A DNA stretch of 64,000 nt from positions 62,001-126,000 of the forward strand of contig CAKOGX010000004.1 of NCBI GenBank assembly GCA_934045075.1. Direction: 5' to 3'. The stretch's first letter is position 1. Every line of letters begins with the position of its first letter. Shown piece by piece: positions 22,176 through 31,639 of this stretch. The notes below the pieces were generated by a model. The model made no database searches, was not told the origin of the DNA, and was given only the letters and a program-made list of their open reading frames with translations. A program made the position numbers and the translations under genes. The DNA is from Yponomeuta sedellus (lineage: Eukaryota; Arthropoda; Insecta; Lepidoptera; Yponomeutidae).

Positions 22176-22575
22176 GTTTCAAGATGGCGGTAAGCGTTTT
22201 CGCCGTTACGAATTAAACGAGGAAAAATTTTTTTTACTTTGCAAATTTTGAAGCCATCCTGCATACTTAGCAAAATCACTATATTTCGTTTTCTTACGTT
22301 AAATGCTCCAGGAAATATTTATTTATCGCATCAAATTTGATAAGTATCAAATAGCGGATTGGCAACCGGTAACGTCAAAAACTGTACCACAGATTACACC
22401 TTCGAGTAAATTTAGTTTGGGCTGTGGCTTAGTTGAGTTCGAGTCGAGATATTGACTGTGAATACAAAATTATTGAGTCTCCGTTGAGATTGCCCAACCG
22501 ATGCTCAGCTTAGTTCACGTTAAGTGTAGCTCAACGCTGTGTTTCTGAATATCAGCCTTACTGTCTATCTCTTAC

Positions 22576-22670
22576 CTTGATCGCGCAGGACGGTGACCGC
22601 TTCCAGAACTCTCTTAGTGTAGATACAGGGCTCGTAGTTATCCATCTCCTGAGTCACCACCGAGCACACT
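22576..22670 (-). CDS. alpha-Cat: alpha-Catenin exon K
   Basis: Most C-terminal alpha-Cat exon in the window. Acceptor CCCCCGCAG|AGTG, donor CAAG|GTAAGA. It reads VCSVVTQEMDNYEP then CIYTKRVLEAVTVLRDQ and starts in phase 2, completing an Arg codon after ...GRAH. It belongs to the middle (M) region of alpha-catenin, the cytosolic adaptor linking cadherin/beta-catenin to actin. The matching human stretch is the 'VTSEMDNYEPG' part. The next exon (phase 1) was not found to the left. Two partial copies of this exon and its acceptor lie just upstream (22923-22990, 23394-23462). Confidence 0.93.
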
Positions 22671-22759
22671 CTGCGGGGGAGAGAGAGAGGTTAGGACCAC
22701 GTAGAAGAGAAACCCGCATGCCCAGCGTGGGGATTATGGGCTTTACCACCCAATGATGG

Positions 22760-22905
22760 CACTAGTCTCCTTCGTCAGGCTATGTTAGTCCACTGCTGGA
22801 CATAGCCCTCCCCTAATGAGTGCAAGGTTGCGTCATCATTGGGGGGTAGTGCCCATAATCCCCACGCTGGGCATGCGGGTTGGGGATCGCAGTTTGATGT
22901 TATAA
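22760..22905. mobile_element. Family E repeat, partial
   Basis: Contains 'ccactgctggacatagccct' and 'gcccataatccccacgctgg'. It lies between the real exon K and its first partial copy. Confidence 0.6.
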
Positions 22906-22922
22906 TCAATGATTGATTAAAA

Positions 22923-22990
22923 GGCTCGTAGTTATCCATCTCCTGAGTGACCACCGAGCACACTCTGCGGGGGAGAGAGAGAGGTCTCTA
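22923..22990 (-). repeat. Partial copy 1 of alpha-Cat exon K with its acceptor
   Basis: Nearly identical to 22629-22696: CCCCCGCAG|AGTGTGCTCGG and then coding for VCSVVTQEMDNYEP before diverging into 'ttttaatcaatcattg'. The 3' splice site and first 42 nt of coding sequence are intact; the 3' half of the exon and its donor are missing. Confidence 0.85.
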
Positions 22991-23179
22991 ACACGTGGTC
23001 CTAACCACGTGTTAGATAAAAGAGAAAAGAAAGAGCTGCCCTTGGGACGATTTGTAATGAAGATAAATTAATGAATAAGTAGGACAAACCAATAAGACAA
23101 ATATTAAATAGAATTATTTTTAATTTAAACCATATTCTAACCTAAGGTACAAGGTAAGGTACAAGACCAACAATTTGAA

Positions 23180-23235
23180 ACCAAATCCACATAACACACA
23201 CACACACACACACACATACACACACACACATAATA
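23180..23235. repeat. (CA)n microsatellite
   Basis: Run of CA dinucleotides with two interruptions, inside the intron between exons J and K. Confidence 0.85.
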
Positions 23236-23393
23236 AAAATATTATAGAACTGTATGTTTTTAGAAATCAAATGGGTGAGTGAATGAATGAATGAATTAAA
23301 TGATGAATAATTTTATGAATTAATTAATCAATCAATAAGTTAATGAATGAATGAATCAACCAAAGCAGACAATCAATCAACGATTGATTAAAA

Positions 23394-23462
23394 GGCTCGT
23401 AGTTGACCATCTCTTGCGTCACTACTGAGCTGGGGCAGAGTATGTATAACTCTGCGGGGGTT
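23394..23462 (-). repeat. Partial copy 2 of exon K with acceptor, decayed
   Basis: 'ggctcgtagttgaccatctc' and 'cactactgagc' align with exon K, with an insertion before 'actctgcgggggttatac' where the acceptor sits. It shares the left flank 'gattgattaaaaggctcgta' with copy 1, showing that one copy arose from the other. Confidence 0.7.
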
Positions 23463-23519
23463 ATACAGTGCCCACATTAAACGAAACAGATTTACATAAG
23501 TACTTATATCACTGCGAAT

Positions 23520-23632
23520 GTGTGGGTGCGGGTAAATGTGTGTGTGTGGGTGTGTGAGCATGAGTGTGATTTGTGTGTGCAGATGTGTACGTGTATATAT
23601 GCGTGGGTGTGTGTGTGTGTGTGTGTTTATAC
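23520..23632. repeat. Imperfect (GT)n microsatellite
   Basis: GT-rich run with GG and CG interruptions, ending in pure 'gtgtgtgtgtgtgtgt'. Confidence 0.8.
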
Positions 23633-23807
23633 AGGTTTGCGTATAGATAAGATGTTTATTAGTATTCTTGTTGTAGGTACATGAGATCACTTAAAATATT
23701 GTGCGTGGTTGTGTATATGAAATTGAAAAATGGTTGAAAAAATAGAAAAACAACTTAAAATAGACTAAGTCAATTACATACTTAGTTAGTTACATACTAT
23801 TTTTATT

Positions 23808-24080
23808 TTAATGCACTAACCCGTGCTAAGGAACAAATTTAAAAACCTATTTAGAGGCTAAAAATTTCACCCATGCCGGGATTCGAACCCGCAACCTCTG
23901 GCTATCAGTGCCAGCGCTCTACAAATTGAGCTGCCTGTACGTAAAAACAGAGAATAGTGTAAAGAGGTTCGAAATTTCACTGATGCCGTGAGTCGCTCAA
24001 TTGGGAGAGCGCTGGCACGGATAGCCAGAGGTTGCGGGTTCGAATCCCGGCATGGGTGAAATTTTTAGCCTCTAAATAGG
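23808..24080. mobile_element. Palindromic family A SINE interrupted on the right
   Basis: Reverse arm 23808-23930, forward arm from about 23995 with 'ggttgcgggttcgaatcccg'. Its 3' end at 'ctaaatagg' is broken by the foldback at 24081-24360. Confidence 0.65.
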
Positions 24081-24360
24081 TTGTAGACTTTTAGTCCGGA
24101 TTTACTTACGGGTGTTGTTATATCGGAAAAGTCCGACCAGGTTTCGCTCCGATTCGCAGAGCTTAATCATGGTGAGCAGAGACGGAGCTCGCGTCGTCGG
24201 TTGCTTGTCTCACACTCACTTGTCAGTGTGAGACAAGCAACCGACGACGCGAGCTCCGTCTCTGCTCACCATGATTAAGCTCTGCGAATCGGAGCGAAAC
24301 CTGGTCGGACTTTTCCGATATAACAACACCCGTAAGTAAATCCGGACTTAAAGTCTACAA
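24081..24360. repeat. 280-bp near-perfect foldback
   Basis: The left arm begins 'ttgtagacttttagtccgga' and the right arm ends with its complement; one difference is visible near the tips. The arms are about 133 bp with a centre of about 10 bp around 24214-24224 ('cactcacttgt'). No coding capacity. It sits in the intron between exons J and K. Confidence 0.85.
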
Positions 24361-24464
24361 TGTGTTGTGCTTACGAAAGTTTTAGTTCTAAATAGGTTTT
24401 TAAATAGTTAGTTACATGTTCGTGTGTGGGTTCAAGTTTGCGTATATGTGTATTTGTGTATATT

Positions 24465-24685
24465 TTAAAAACCTATTTAGAGGCTAAACATTCCTCCCGC
24501 GCCGAGACTCGAACCCGCGACCTCTGACTATCCGTGGCAGCGCTCTTTCCAACTGAGCTAATGGGCGACTCCCCGGCATCAGTGAAATTTCGAACTTTCG
24601 TGTTCGATTCCCGGCGTGGGTGAAATTTTTAGCCCCTAAATAGGTTTTTAAAATTGTCCTTAGCACGGGTTAGTGTATTATAAAT
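24465..24685. mobile_element. Partly palindromic family A SINE
   Basis: Reverse head 'gagactcgaacccgcgacct' and a short forward end 'gttcgattcccggcgtgggt', with the tail block 'cttagcacgggttagtgtat'. Confidence 0.6.
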
Positions 24686-24714
24686 AATATAATTTGTGTA
24701 TATGTTCGTGTTTT

Positions 24715-24805
24715 CATGTTCATGTTTGTGTATATGCGCATGTGTGTGTGTGCGTGTGTGTGCGTGTGTGTGCGTATGTGTGTGTATGTGTGTGTATATC
24801 ACATG
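24715..24805. repeat. Imperfect (GT)n microsatellite
   Basis: GT/GC-interrupted run that starts about 17 bp downstream of the exon J donor on the minus strand. Confidence 0.8.
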
Positions 24806-24821
24806 TGATCACTGCGCTCAC

Positions 24822-24927
24822 CTGTGCGCCCTGCCACGTATAGCGCCGGCTGTGCGCTCGAGCGAGTCTGGATCTCCTTCCTGCAGAGCCACCACGCATT
24901 TGTTCACGTCCTCCAGAATGTGGTTCT
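24822..24927 (-). CDS. alpha-Cat: alpha-Catenin exon J
   Basis: Acceptor GCCAACAG|AGAACC, donor GCGCACAG|GTGAGC. It completes a Glu codon and reads NHILEDVNKCVVALQEGDPD, then SLERTAGAIRGRAH, matching 'ENHILEDVNKCV.ALQ' of alpha-catenins across animals. It enters in phase 1 and exits in phase 2, joining exons I and K in frame (...LAVS-E-NHILED and GRAH-R-VCSVV). No junction duplication is seen here, but a (GT)n run starts close to the donor. Confidence 0.95.
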
Positions 24928-25039
24928 CTGTTGGCGGGAGAGACCGCGATCAGACACGGTCGTGTACGGACCAGACGTTGCGAAAAGGGGAGGTTTGCAA
25001 ATGAGATTTCGACATTGCTCAAGACCAAAGAAGGTTTTA

Positions 25040-25210
25040 CTTTGGTAAATCATAATTAAAACTGTTTTTACACGGATTTATGCTCGTTTATTTTTAATTA
25101 GTTAATTTTCCGACGTTTCGGCACTTTTTCAGGGGCCGTGGTCCCGGATGACTGAGGTGGTAGGCGTCTTTTAGAAAGCAATAACGGTTAGTTTACTACC
25201 CTCGGCAAAA
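25040..25210 (+). mobile_element. Interspersed repeat with 'cgacgtttcggcac' core
   Basis: Carries 'aaaactgtttttacacggat' and 'ttttccgacgtttcggcact', also the arms of the 40685-40877 foldback. Confidence 0.55.
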
Positions 25211-25484
25211 ATTACAAAAGTTAACTATGAAGTTACGTTCCAAAATAGGCAAACCAATTAATTTTATACACTTAAAGTCAACAATATCGATTATTAGTAA
25301 TTGAAGTTAAAATTAAATTTATAAACTAATTATTTTACATTGGTAAATCAATTAACAAATTCATATTTCTTAAAAACCTACTTTTTTTACGTATCCTCTA
25401 TGTATGTGTCTTGAAAGGCCTTCCCCAATTCAGTCCAGAGTTTCCTGTCCTGGACCACCTCAGACCACTCCGGCAGATAGATAT

Positions 25485-25812
25485 AAAAACCTATTTAGAG
25501 GCTAAAAATTACACCCATGCCGGGATTCGAACCCGCGACCTCTGGCTATCCGCGCCAGCGCTCTTTCCAACTGAGCTAATGGGCGACTCACCGGCATCAG
25601 TGATATTTCGAATCTCTTTACAATATTCTCTGTATTACGTTTGATGTCGGTGCCTGTACGTAATACAGAGAATAGTGTAAAGAGGTTCGAAATTTCCCTG
25701 ATGCCGGTGAGTCGCACATTAGCTCAGTTAGAAAGAGCACGGATAGCCCGAGGTCACGGGTTCGAATCCCGGCATGGGTAAAATTTTTAGCCTCTAAATA
25801 GGTTTTTAGGAT
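25485..25812. mobile_element. Palindromic family A SINE, long form
   Basis: Full reverse copy 25485-25640 and full forward copy 25645-25812, including the 5' segment 'tgcctgtacgtaatacagag'. The centre is at about 25640. Confidence 0.7.
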
Positions 25813-26269
25813 TTACTATGGTAAAACAATTAACAAATTCCTATTTGCACCAACTACCCATCTCACTGTTCCTTCATCAACTCTCCATTTTAGGTTGTCT
25901 GGAAGAAATTCCTCTAAGCAATAAGGCCGCTAACTGTACTGTATCTTTGTTATTAATTTATGTTTGTTTTTTCCTGGTGTACAATAAAGAATATTCTTGT
26001 CTTATCTTAATGCTCTGGCAATTAAAGTTATTAAGTAATCAAGGAATCGTATCATACGTATAGGTGGAAAACTGAAGTATTAGGTTTAAGATGACTTGAG
26101 AAAAGATGTTCAGAGTGGAGTTTTTTTTCCCGCTGCCTTTTTTTCCACTACACTACGGCCCGAAGGCGGCGGCTTGCATCTTACATTGTGCATTGACATT
26201 CAGCAAACAGAATGTAAATTCGAAATGTATATTTTAATTGATTATCCAATTACATTCTAAAGCCATAAA

Positions 26270-27185
26270 CCAATTCGAGTTTTCTTTCCTCTCCGCTCCT
26301 CTCCTATCCTCCCCCTGGATCACGTTTTCCTAATTCCCCGTAAGACTCACCACTATCTAGTTACGTACAAGCTCTGCAAGCCCGTTCGGGTTTTCTTTCC
26401 TCTTCGCTCCTCTCTTATCCTCTCCTTTATTTACCTCTCCATAATTTCCCATAAGACTCATCGCTATCTGGTTACATACTAGCGCAGCAAGTCTATTCGG
26501 GTTTTCATTCCTCTCAGCTTCACTCCTGTTCAACCTTTTTTCACGTCTCGTTAATTCCCTGTAAGACTCACCGCTATCTAGATACATACTAGCGACGCAA
26601 GCCCATTCGGGGTTACCATCTTCATCAATCCTGTCCTATCCTCCCCTTTATTCACGTCTCCTTAATTCCCCGTAATATCTAGTTACATACTAGCGCTGCA
26701 AGCCCATTCGGGGTCTCTTTCGTCTCCGCTCCTCTTCACTCCTCACATCTCCTTCATTCCCCGTAAGTCTCACCGCTATCTAGTTACATACTAGCGCCGC
26801 AAGCCCATTCGGGGTTTCTTTCCTCTCCGCTCCACTCCTCACATCTCCTTCATTCCCCGTAAGTCTCACCGCCATCTAGTTACATACTAGCGCTGCAAGC
26901 CCATTCGGGTTAGCTTTCCTCTCCGCTCCTCCCCTATCCTAACCTTTATTCACGTCTCCTTATTTCCCTGTAAAACCCATCGCTATCTATTTAACACAAG
27001 CGACGCAAGCCCATTCGGGGTTACTATCTTCATGAATCCTGTCCTATCCTCCCCTTTATTCACGTCTCCTTAATATCTAGTTACATACTAGCGCTGCAAG
27101 CCCATTCAGGTTTTCCTTCCTCTCCGCTCCTCCCCTATCCTCGCCGCTCCTCCTCTCTCCTCTCCTGTATTCTCGCTAGACTCAC
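26270..27185 (-). repeat. Tandem array derived from exon I donor
   Basis: About eight copies of a roughly 95-115 bp unit lie directly downstream of exon I in the direction of transcription. On the minus strand most units contain AGCG|GTGAGTCTTACGGGG, against AGCG|GTGAGTCTAGCG at the real donor (27186). They then run through 'aggagaggagcggagaggaa' and 'cccgaatgggcttgcagcgc'. About six copies keep a donor-like GTGAG; two have lost it by deletion. So the array carries decoy 5' splice sites. Confidence 0.85.
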
Positions 27186-27342
27186 CGCTGACGGCCAGGA
27201 AGTCGTCAATAGTGGTGATATCGTCCACAGCCTCGGTGAGAAGCCTGACGCCCGCCTCCCAGGCGCGGCCAAAGGCGGTAGCGTTTTCTTGAGCGACGCG
27301 GGAGCGGGGGCGGGCGGCTAGCACGCGCGCCGCGTTTATCAC
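27186..27342 (-). CDS. alpha-Cat: alpha-Catenin exon I
   Basis: Acceptor TTTGCACAG|GTGATA, donor GTCAGCG|GTGAGT. 52 codons plus one base: VINAARVLAARPRSRVAQEN, then ATAFGRAWEAGVRLLTEAVD and DITTIDDFLAVS. Matches the 'VINAA..LA.RP.SKVAQEN...LT.AVDDIT.IDDFLAVSE' segment of alpha-catenins. It is GC-rich relative to its surroundings. A donor-derived tandem array follows it immediately. Confidence 0.96.
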
Positions 27343-27371
27343 CTGTGCAAATACGAAATAGCTCTGGTATT

Positions 27372-27690
27372 TAAAATTGTCCTCAGCACGGGTTAGTGCA
27401 TTAAAAATAAAAATAGTATAATCATGTGGGTACAGCGATATCATTCCGATGTAAAAACCTAACTGCAAAGTAGGTAGTCGGGGCTGTAAGTGATGCAAAT
27501 TACTTCAGCCAGATGTCGCTGCCTGTACGTAATACAGAGAGTAGTGTAAAGAGGTTCGAAGTTTCACTGATGCCGGTGAGTCGCCCATTAGCTCAGTTGG
27601 AAAGAGCGCTGGCAAGGATAGCCAAAGGTCGCGGGTACGAATCCCGGCATGGGTGGAATTTTTAGCCTCTAAATAGGTTTTTAAAATACA
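27372..27690 (+). mobile_element. Full-length family A SINE
   Basis: Begins near 'catgtgggtacagcgatatc', includes 'cagatgtcgctgcctgtacg', A box 'tagctcagttgg' and B box 'gggtacgaatcccgg', ending 'agcctctaaataggttttta'. A 3' end of another copy precedes it at 27372-27420. 27712-27898 is an RTE-type 3' end. Confidence 0.65.
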
Positions 27691-28215
27691 AAATATTTAT
27701 TTCAGACTAGCTGACCCAGCGAACTTCGGGTACGAAGTCGGTAGCCTAATAGTCGATTCTTTTTTTTTTCTCTCCGTAAGAACCATCCTCGTACTTCAAG
27801 GAATATTCTAAAAAAGGATTAGCAGAATCGGTTCAGCTGCTCTCGAGATATGCGCTTACCAACACATTCAGCGATCCATTTTTATATTAGAGAAGATTAC
27901 GGAAAATAACGTAAGATTAGCATTGAGCCCTGCACTAGGAAATCCTGTATCGCAGGCACTCAACTGAACGGAGATGGGCTATAGACTATAGCTTAGCGAC
28001 GAAGCCAAGTAATTGAGTCACACGTGTAAATTAGCAATTTAACTAAATCCTGTTAAAAAATAAGTCTGAATAATTTGTAAAATGTGACTAAAACAAACCA
28101 TGAACGGTAACCGCAAACTAATCTTAATTTCAAGCCTTCCTCTGATTGTGTTATATATTAAACGGGTCTAACCGCGGCAACTGTAACACTGCCGAAACGT
28201 CGGAAAATAAGGTAC

Positions 28216-28390
28216 AGTACTACACATCATAAAAGCCCCTTCGGGAATCTACGTTCGCGCAGACTAGGAAGAAGTGTAACGAAAGTACCCGAAGCTATAA
28301 GTACATTCAACATGATCTTTAACCGATACGGTTAAGGTGCAGAATTGATTGCCGCAGTAGCGCTACCTATTTCGCTCACGCTAATATTGC
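28216..28390 (-). repeat. Second copy of the repeat at 1-177
   Basis: Reverse orientation of the sequence at the left end of the window ('tgattgccgcagtagcgcta'). Confidence 0.55.
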
Positions 28391-28612
28391 CAAACTAATA
28401 GTCCCCTGCATCGATCACGTTGAATCAACCAATAGCAACAAAGGCGCGCCATAAAATGAAACTATCTGTTTGGTCGATCAACTTTCCGCACAACCAAAAT
28501 TTGGTCATCTGCGCAGGTACATCCGCGAGACTTATTTCTTGTGTAGCACTGTAATTACGTTTTATAATCGCGATTTGACCTGCTCAAAGGCTACTTAAAA
28601 AATAATGGCAAC

Positions 28613-28705
28613 CTGTGGGCACAGCGACTCGATCTGCCCGGCCGCGTGACGCACCATCTTGACTCCGTCTTCATTGTTGGACATCGAACAAACTAGATTG
28701 GCCAC
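28613..28705 (-). CDS. alpha-Cat: alpha-Catenin exon H
   Basis: 31 codons, phase 0: VANLVCSMSNNEDGVKMVRH, then AAGQIESLCPQ. Nearly identical in pattern to 'VANLVCSMSNNEDGVKMVR.AA.QIESLCPQ' of insect alpha-Cat. Acceptor TCCAACAG|GTGGCC. The donor is CCACAG|GTTGCC, weak for an intron start (T at +3 and C at +5 and +6). It still joins exon I in frame (SLCPQ|VINAA). Confidence 0.95.
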
Positions 28706-28794
28706 CTGTTGGAAAAAAACACACTTTTATATTCAATCAAAATCAATAAAAAATACAAAATAAACATTGATCACTGCTTATATTCTATTGCTTA

Positions 28795-29080
28795 TAAATG
28801 CACTAACCCGGGCTAAGGACGGGGGCTAAAATTCCACCCATGCCGGGACTCGAACCCGCTACCTTTGGCTAACCGTGCCAGCGCTCTCTCAACTGAGCTA
28901 ATGGGCGACTCACCGGCATCAGATTTCGATCCTCTTTACAATATTAAAAACCTATTTAGAGGCTAAAAATTCCATCCATTCCACTCTTTACAATATACTC
29001 TCTGTATTACTTACCGGCAGCGGGTTCGAGTCCCGGCATGGGTGAAATTTTTAGCCTCTAAATAGATTTTTGAAACCATA
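28795..29080. mobile_element. Family A SINE pieces in inverted arrangement
   Basis: Reverse head at 28795-28925 and short reverse/forward ends at 28945-29080 ('gttcgagtcccggcatgggt'). Confidence 0.6.
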
Positions 29081-29084
29081 GTAG

Positions 29085-30570
29085 ATAGTTCTAGGTCAAC
29101 TGCTTACACACTTCAATAACTATCAACTTCTCCATGGTCAGCAATTCGGATTCACACAAGGGCGCTCTACAACGGACGCCGGCGTCATGTTAGTTAAACA
29201 TATATTTAGTGCATGGGAAGATCGCAAGGATGCTATAGGCGTATTCTGTGACTTGTCGAAAGCATTTGATTGCGTGGACCATAAAACACTTCTTTTAAAA
29301 TTAAAGCACTATGGTATAAACGGGAATAGCCTAAAACTTATGACATTATATTTAGAAGGAAGAATTCAAAGAGCTGAAATAAATAGAACTAAATCTTCAG
29401 GGTCAGAGGTCAGGATAGGAGTGCCACAGGATCTATTTTGGGGCCGTTCCTCTTCCTCGTATATGTAAATGATTTGCCGTTCATGGTTCAAAATATGTCA
29501 GAGATAGTATTATTCACAGATGACACGTCACTTATTTTTAAAATTAAGAGACAAGAGAATGACCTTGACAGTACAAATAATGCTCTCTCTCGGGTACATA
29601 GTTGGTTTACTACCAATAACTTATTGTTAAATTCAAAGAAGACAAAATGTATAAAGTTCACTCTACCAAATGTCAAAGCGGTTGACAGCAATGTTATGTT
29701 GGGGAATGACAAACTAGACCTTGTAAATGAAACTGTATTTCTAGGTATCACAATTGATGCAAAGCTTCAATGGGGTCCTCATATAAAAAAATTAGCAAAT
29801 AGGCTTAGTTCAGCAGCATATGCAGTCAAAAGAATTAGGGAACTAACTGACGTCGCAACTGCTAGGCTTGTTTATTTTAGTTACTTCCATAGTGTTATGT
29901 CCTATGGCATACTACTGTGGGGACGGGCTGCAGATATTGAGACCATCATTGTCTTGCAGAAGAGAGCGATCAGATTCATTTATAAGCTAGGCAGTAGAGA
30001 TTCGTTAAGAGATTTCTTTAAAGAAACTAACATCCTGACAGTTGCCAGTCAGTATATCTATGAAAACATTATGTACGTCAGGAAAAATATCAGTAACTTT
30101 AAAACTTTAGGTAGCCAACACAATGTAAATACTAGAAATAAACATAAACTTTTGTTCCCACTATTTAGGCTGGCAAAGGTTAATACATCCTTCATGGGGC
30201 ATTGTATACGCTTCTATAATAAAATCCCTGAAGATATATTAAGCTTGCCTGAATCGCGGTTCAAAAAATATGCTAAGCACACTTTGTGCCAAAAGGGCTA
30301 CTATAACATAATGGATTATCTAGATGACAATGAGGTCTGGAATTATAGCCAGTACAATGTATGAGTTCTATGTTTATAATAATTATGTAAACTATGTTAA
30401 TTAAGGACTTTGAAAAGACTAAGTTTGGAGTTTTTTTGTCCATTTTTTCTCCAAAATGATCTAGATTTTGAAATGGACACCTAGTTTGAATTGTAACGTT
30501 CATTAAGACGCAGCTTCTGCGCTACTTTGAATAAAACCTTTTCATTTCATTTCATTTCATAGTTGTATCT
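29085..30570 (+). pseudogene. 5'-truncated non-LTR retrotransposon with one frameshift
   Basis: RT coding in two frames: 29187-29430 (CDLSKAFDCVDHKTLLLKLK, then VRIGVPQ) and from about 29438 to the stop at 30364 (GPFLFLVYVNDLPF, LFTDDTSLIF, TVFLGITIDAKLQWGPHIKK). Loss of one G in 'ccacaggatct' at about 29430 breaks the conserved GVPQGSILGP. The active-site motif is FTDD rather than the usual F/YADD. AATAAAACC and a (TTTCA)n tail at about 30536-30560 end the element. It lies in the intron between exons H and G, antisense to alpha-Cat. Confidence 0.8.
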
Positions 30571-30659
30571 TTTTTTTTCTGGTTGTGCAATAAAGTGTTC
30601 TCTATCTGTCTTTAAAAATCAGTAAAAAATCTATGCTTTGGTGTGATCGATTTTCTTAC

Positions 30660-30777
30660 CTCGACCAATTTATTGGCATGCTCTGTGAAGACCACAGAGT
30701 ACTCCTCGACTTCTTTCTCGTGACCGTTGCGTGCAGCCTCCATCAGCACCAGCAGAGGAACATTGCTCTCCAGGAAA
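30660..30777 (-). CDS. alpha-Cat: alpha-Catenin exon G
   Basis: Acceptor ...TTCCAG|TTTCCTGG, donor GTCGAG|GTAAGA. It completes Ser and reads FLESNVPLLVLMEAARNGHE, then KEVEEYSVVFTEHANKLVE. Matches 'SFLETNVPLLVLIEAAKNG.EKEV.EYA..F.EHANKL.EVANL' of alpha-catenins (M region). Phase 2 in, phase 0 out. No junction repeats. Confidence 0.96.
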
Positions 30778-30814
30778 CTGGAATATGTACGTTTCATTAA
30801 GGCGCCACCCCGTA

Positions 30815-31200
30815 CTAAATCTACAATATAAAAATGAATCGCTGAATGTGTTGGTAAGCGCAAATCTCGAGAGCAGCTGAACCGGTTTCGCCAATTCTTT
30901 TTTTAGAATATTCCTTGAAGTACGAGGATGGTTGTTACGGAGAGAAAAATAAAAAAATAATTAAAGAATCGACCATTAGGCTGTACGAAGTTCGCTGGGT
31001 CAGCTAGTCTCCTATAATATAAAAATGAATAGCCGAATGTGTTGGTAAGCGCACATCTCGAGAGCAGGTGAACCGATTTCGCTGATTCTTTTTTTACAAT
31101 ATTCCTTGAAGTACGAGGATGGTTCTTGCGGAGAGAAAAATAAAAAAAATAATTAAAGAATCGACCATTAGGCTGTACGAAGTTCGCTGGGTCAGCTAGT
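30815..31200 (-). mobile_element. Two RTE-type 3' ends in tandem
   Basis: Two near-identical copies (about 30820-31008 and 31015-31200), each with 'tccttgaagtacgaggatgg' and ending 'cgaagttcgctgggtcagct'. They start about 40 bp upstream of exon G. Confidence 0.6.
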
Positions 31201-31378
31201 AATGCAATAAAAAATCATATCCTGTTTTAAAAAATCAAAGTTAAAGAAATTTATTCGTCTTGGTCATTGTAAATATGCTCTTAGTTGTTATAAAGTCTCT
31301 ATACAGGTTTCTGTCATCATCAGACGTGTTACTATGACACTGTAATGCACCTATTAGTGACTGTAAGTAGATAAACTA

Positions 31379-31587
31379 CAGTCTGTTAGCTTTTAGAATA
31401 TGCCTCGGCTACTATCAGATAGAATCGGATATATTCGTGTAACAGAAAGATCGGAACTAATATGACAATTAATTTAAGTTAATAAATATTATATACAGAG
31501 CAGGAAGTAGTATTACACTCGTGTGTTTTCGGCGAAAACCGAAGCCTACTCTAGAGCCCGAGGTACATTCTAAAAGCTATCAGACTG
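31379..31587 (-). mobile_element. MITE, copy 3
   Basis: Ends 'cagtctgttagcttttag' and 'aaaagctatcagactg' with TA on both sides; reverse orientation relative to 16246-16470. Confidence 0.75.
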
Positions 31588-31639
31588 TACTAAAGAAGCT
31601 AGAAGTCACTGTCCAAATGCTACAATGCAGCAATGTATG

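Larger units (their letters stand above)
17655..22190 (-). mobile_element. Near-complete two-ORF non-LTR retrotransposon (CR1/Jockey-like)
   Basis: Contains ORF1 (20576-21886), ORF2 (17766-20579) and a short 3' UTR ending in an (AAT)n run at about 17658-17680. The upstream leader holds a 105-bp tandem repeat. Both ORFs are open and full length, which points to a recent insertion. A 5'-truncated relative lies at 56138-56640. The exact 5' end is uncertain. Confidence 0.8.

Noticed and set aside
23388..23690. His/Thr-rich open frame near 23.4-23.7 kb, and a similar one at 48143-48325
   Set aside because: Translation of GT/CA microsatellites.
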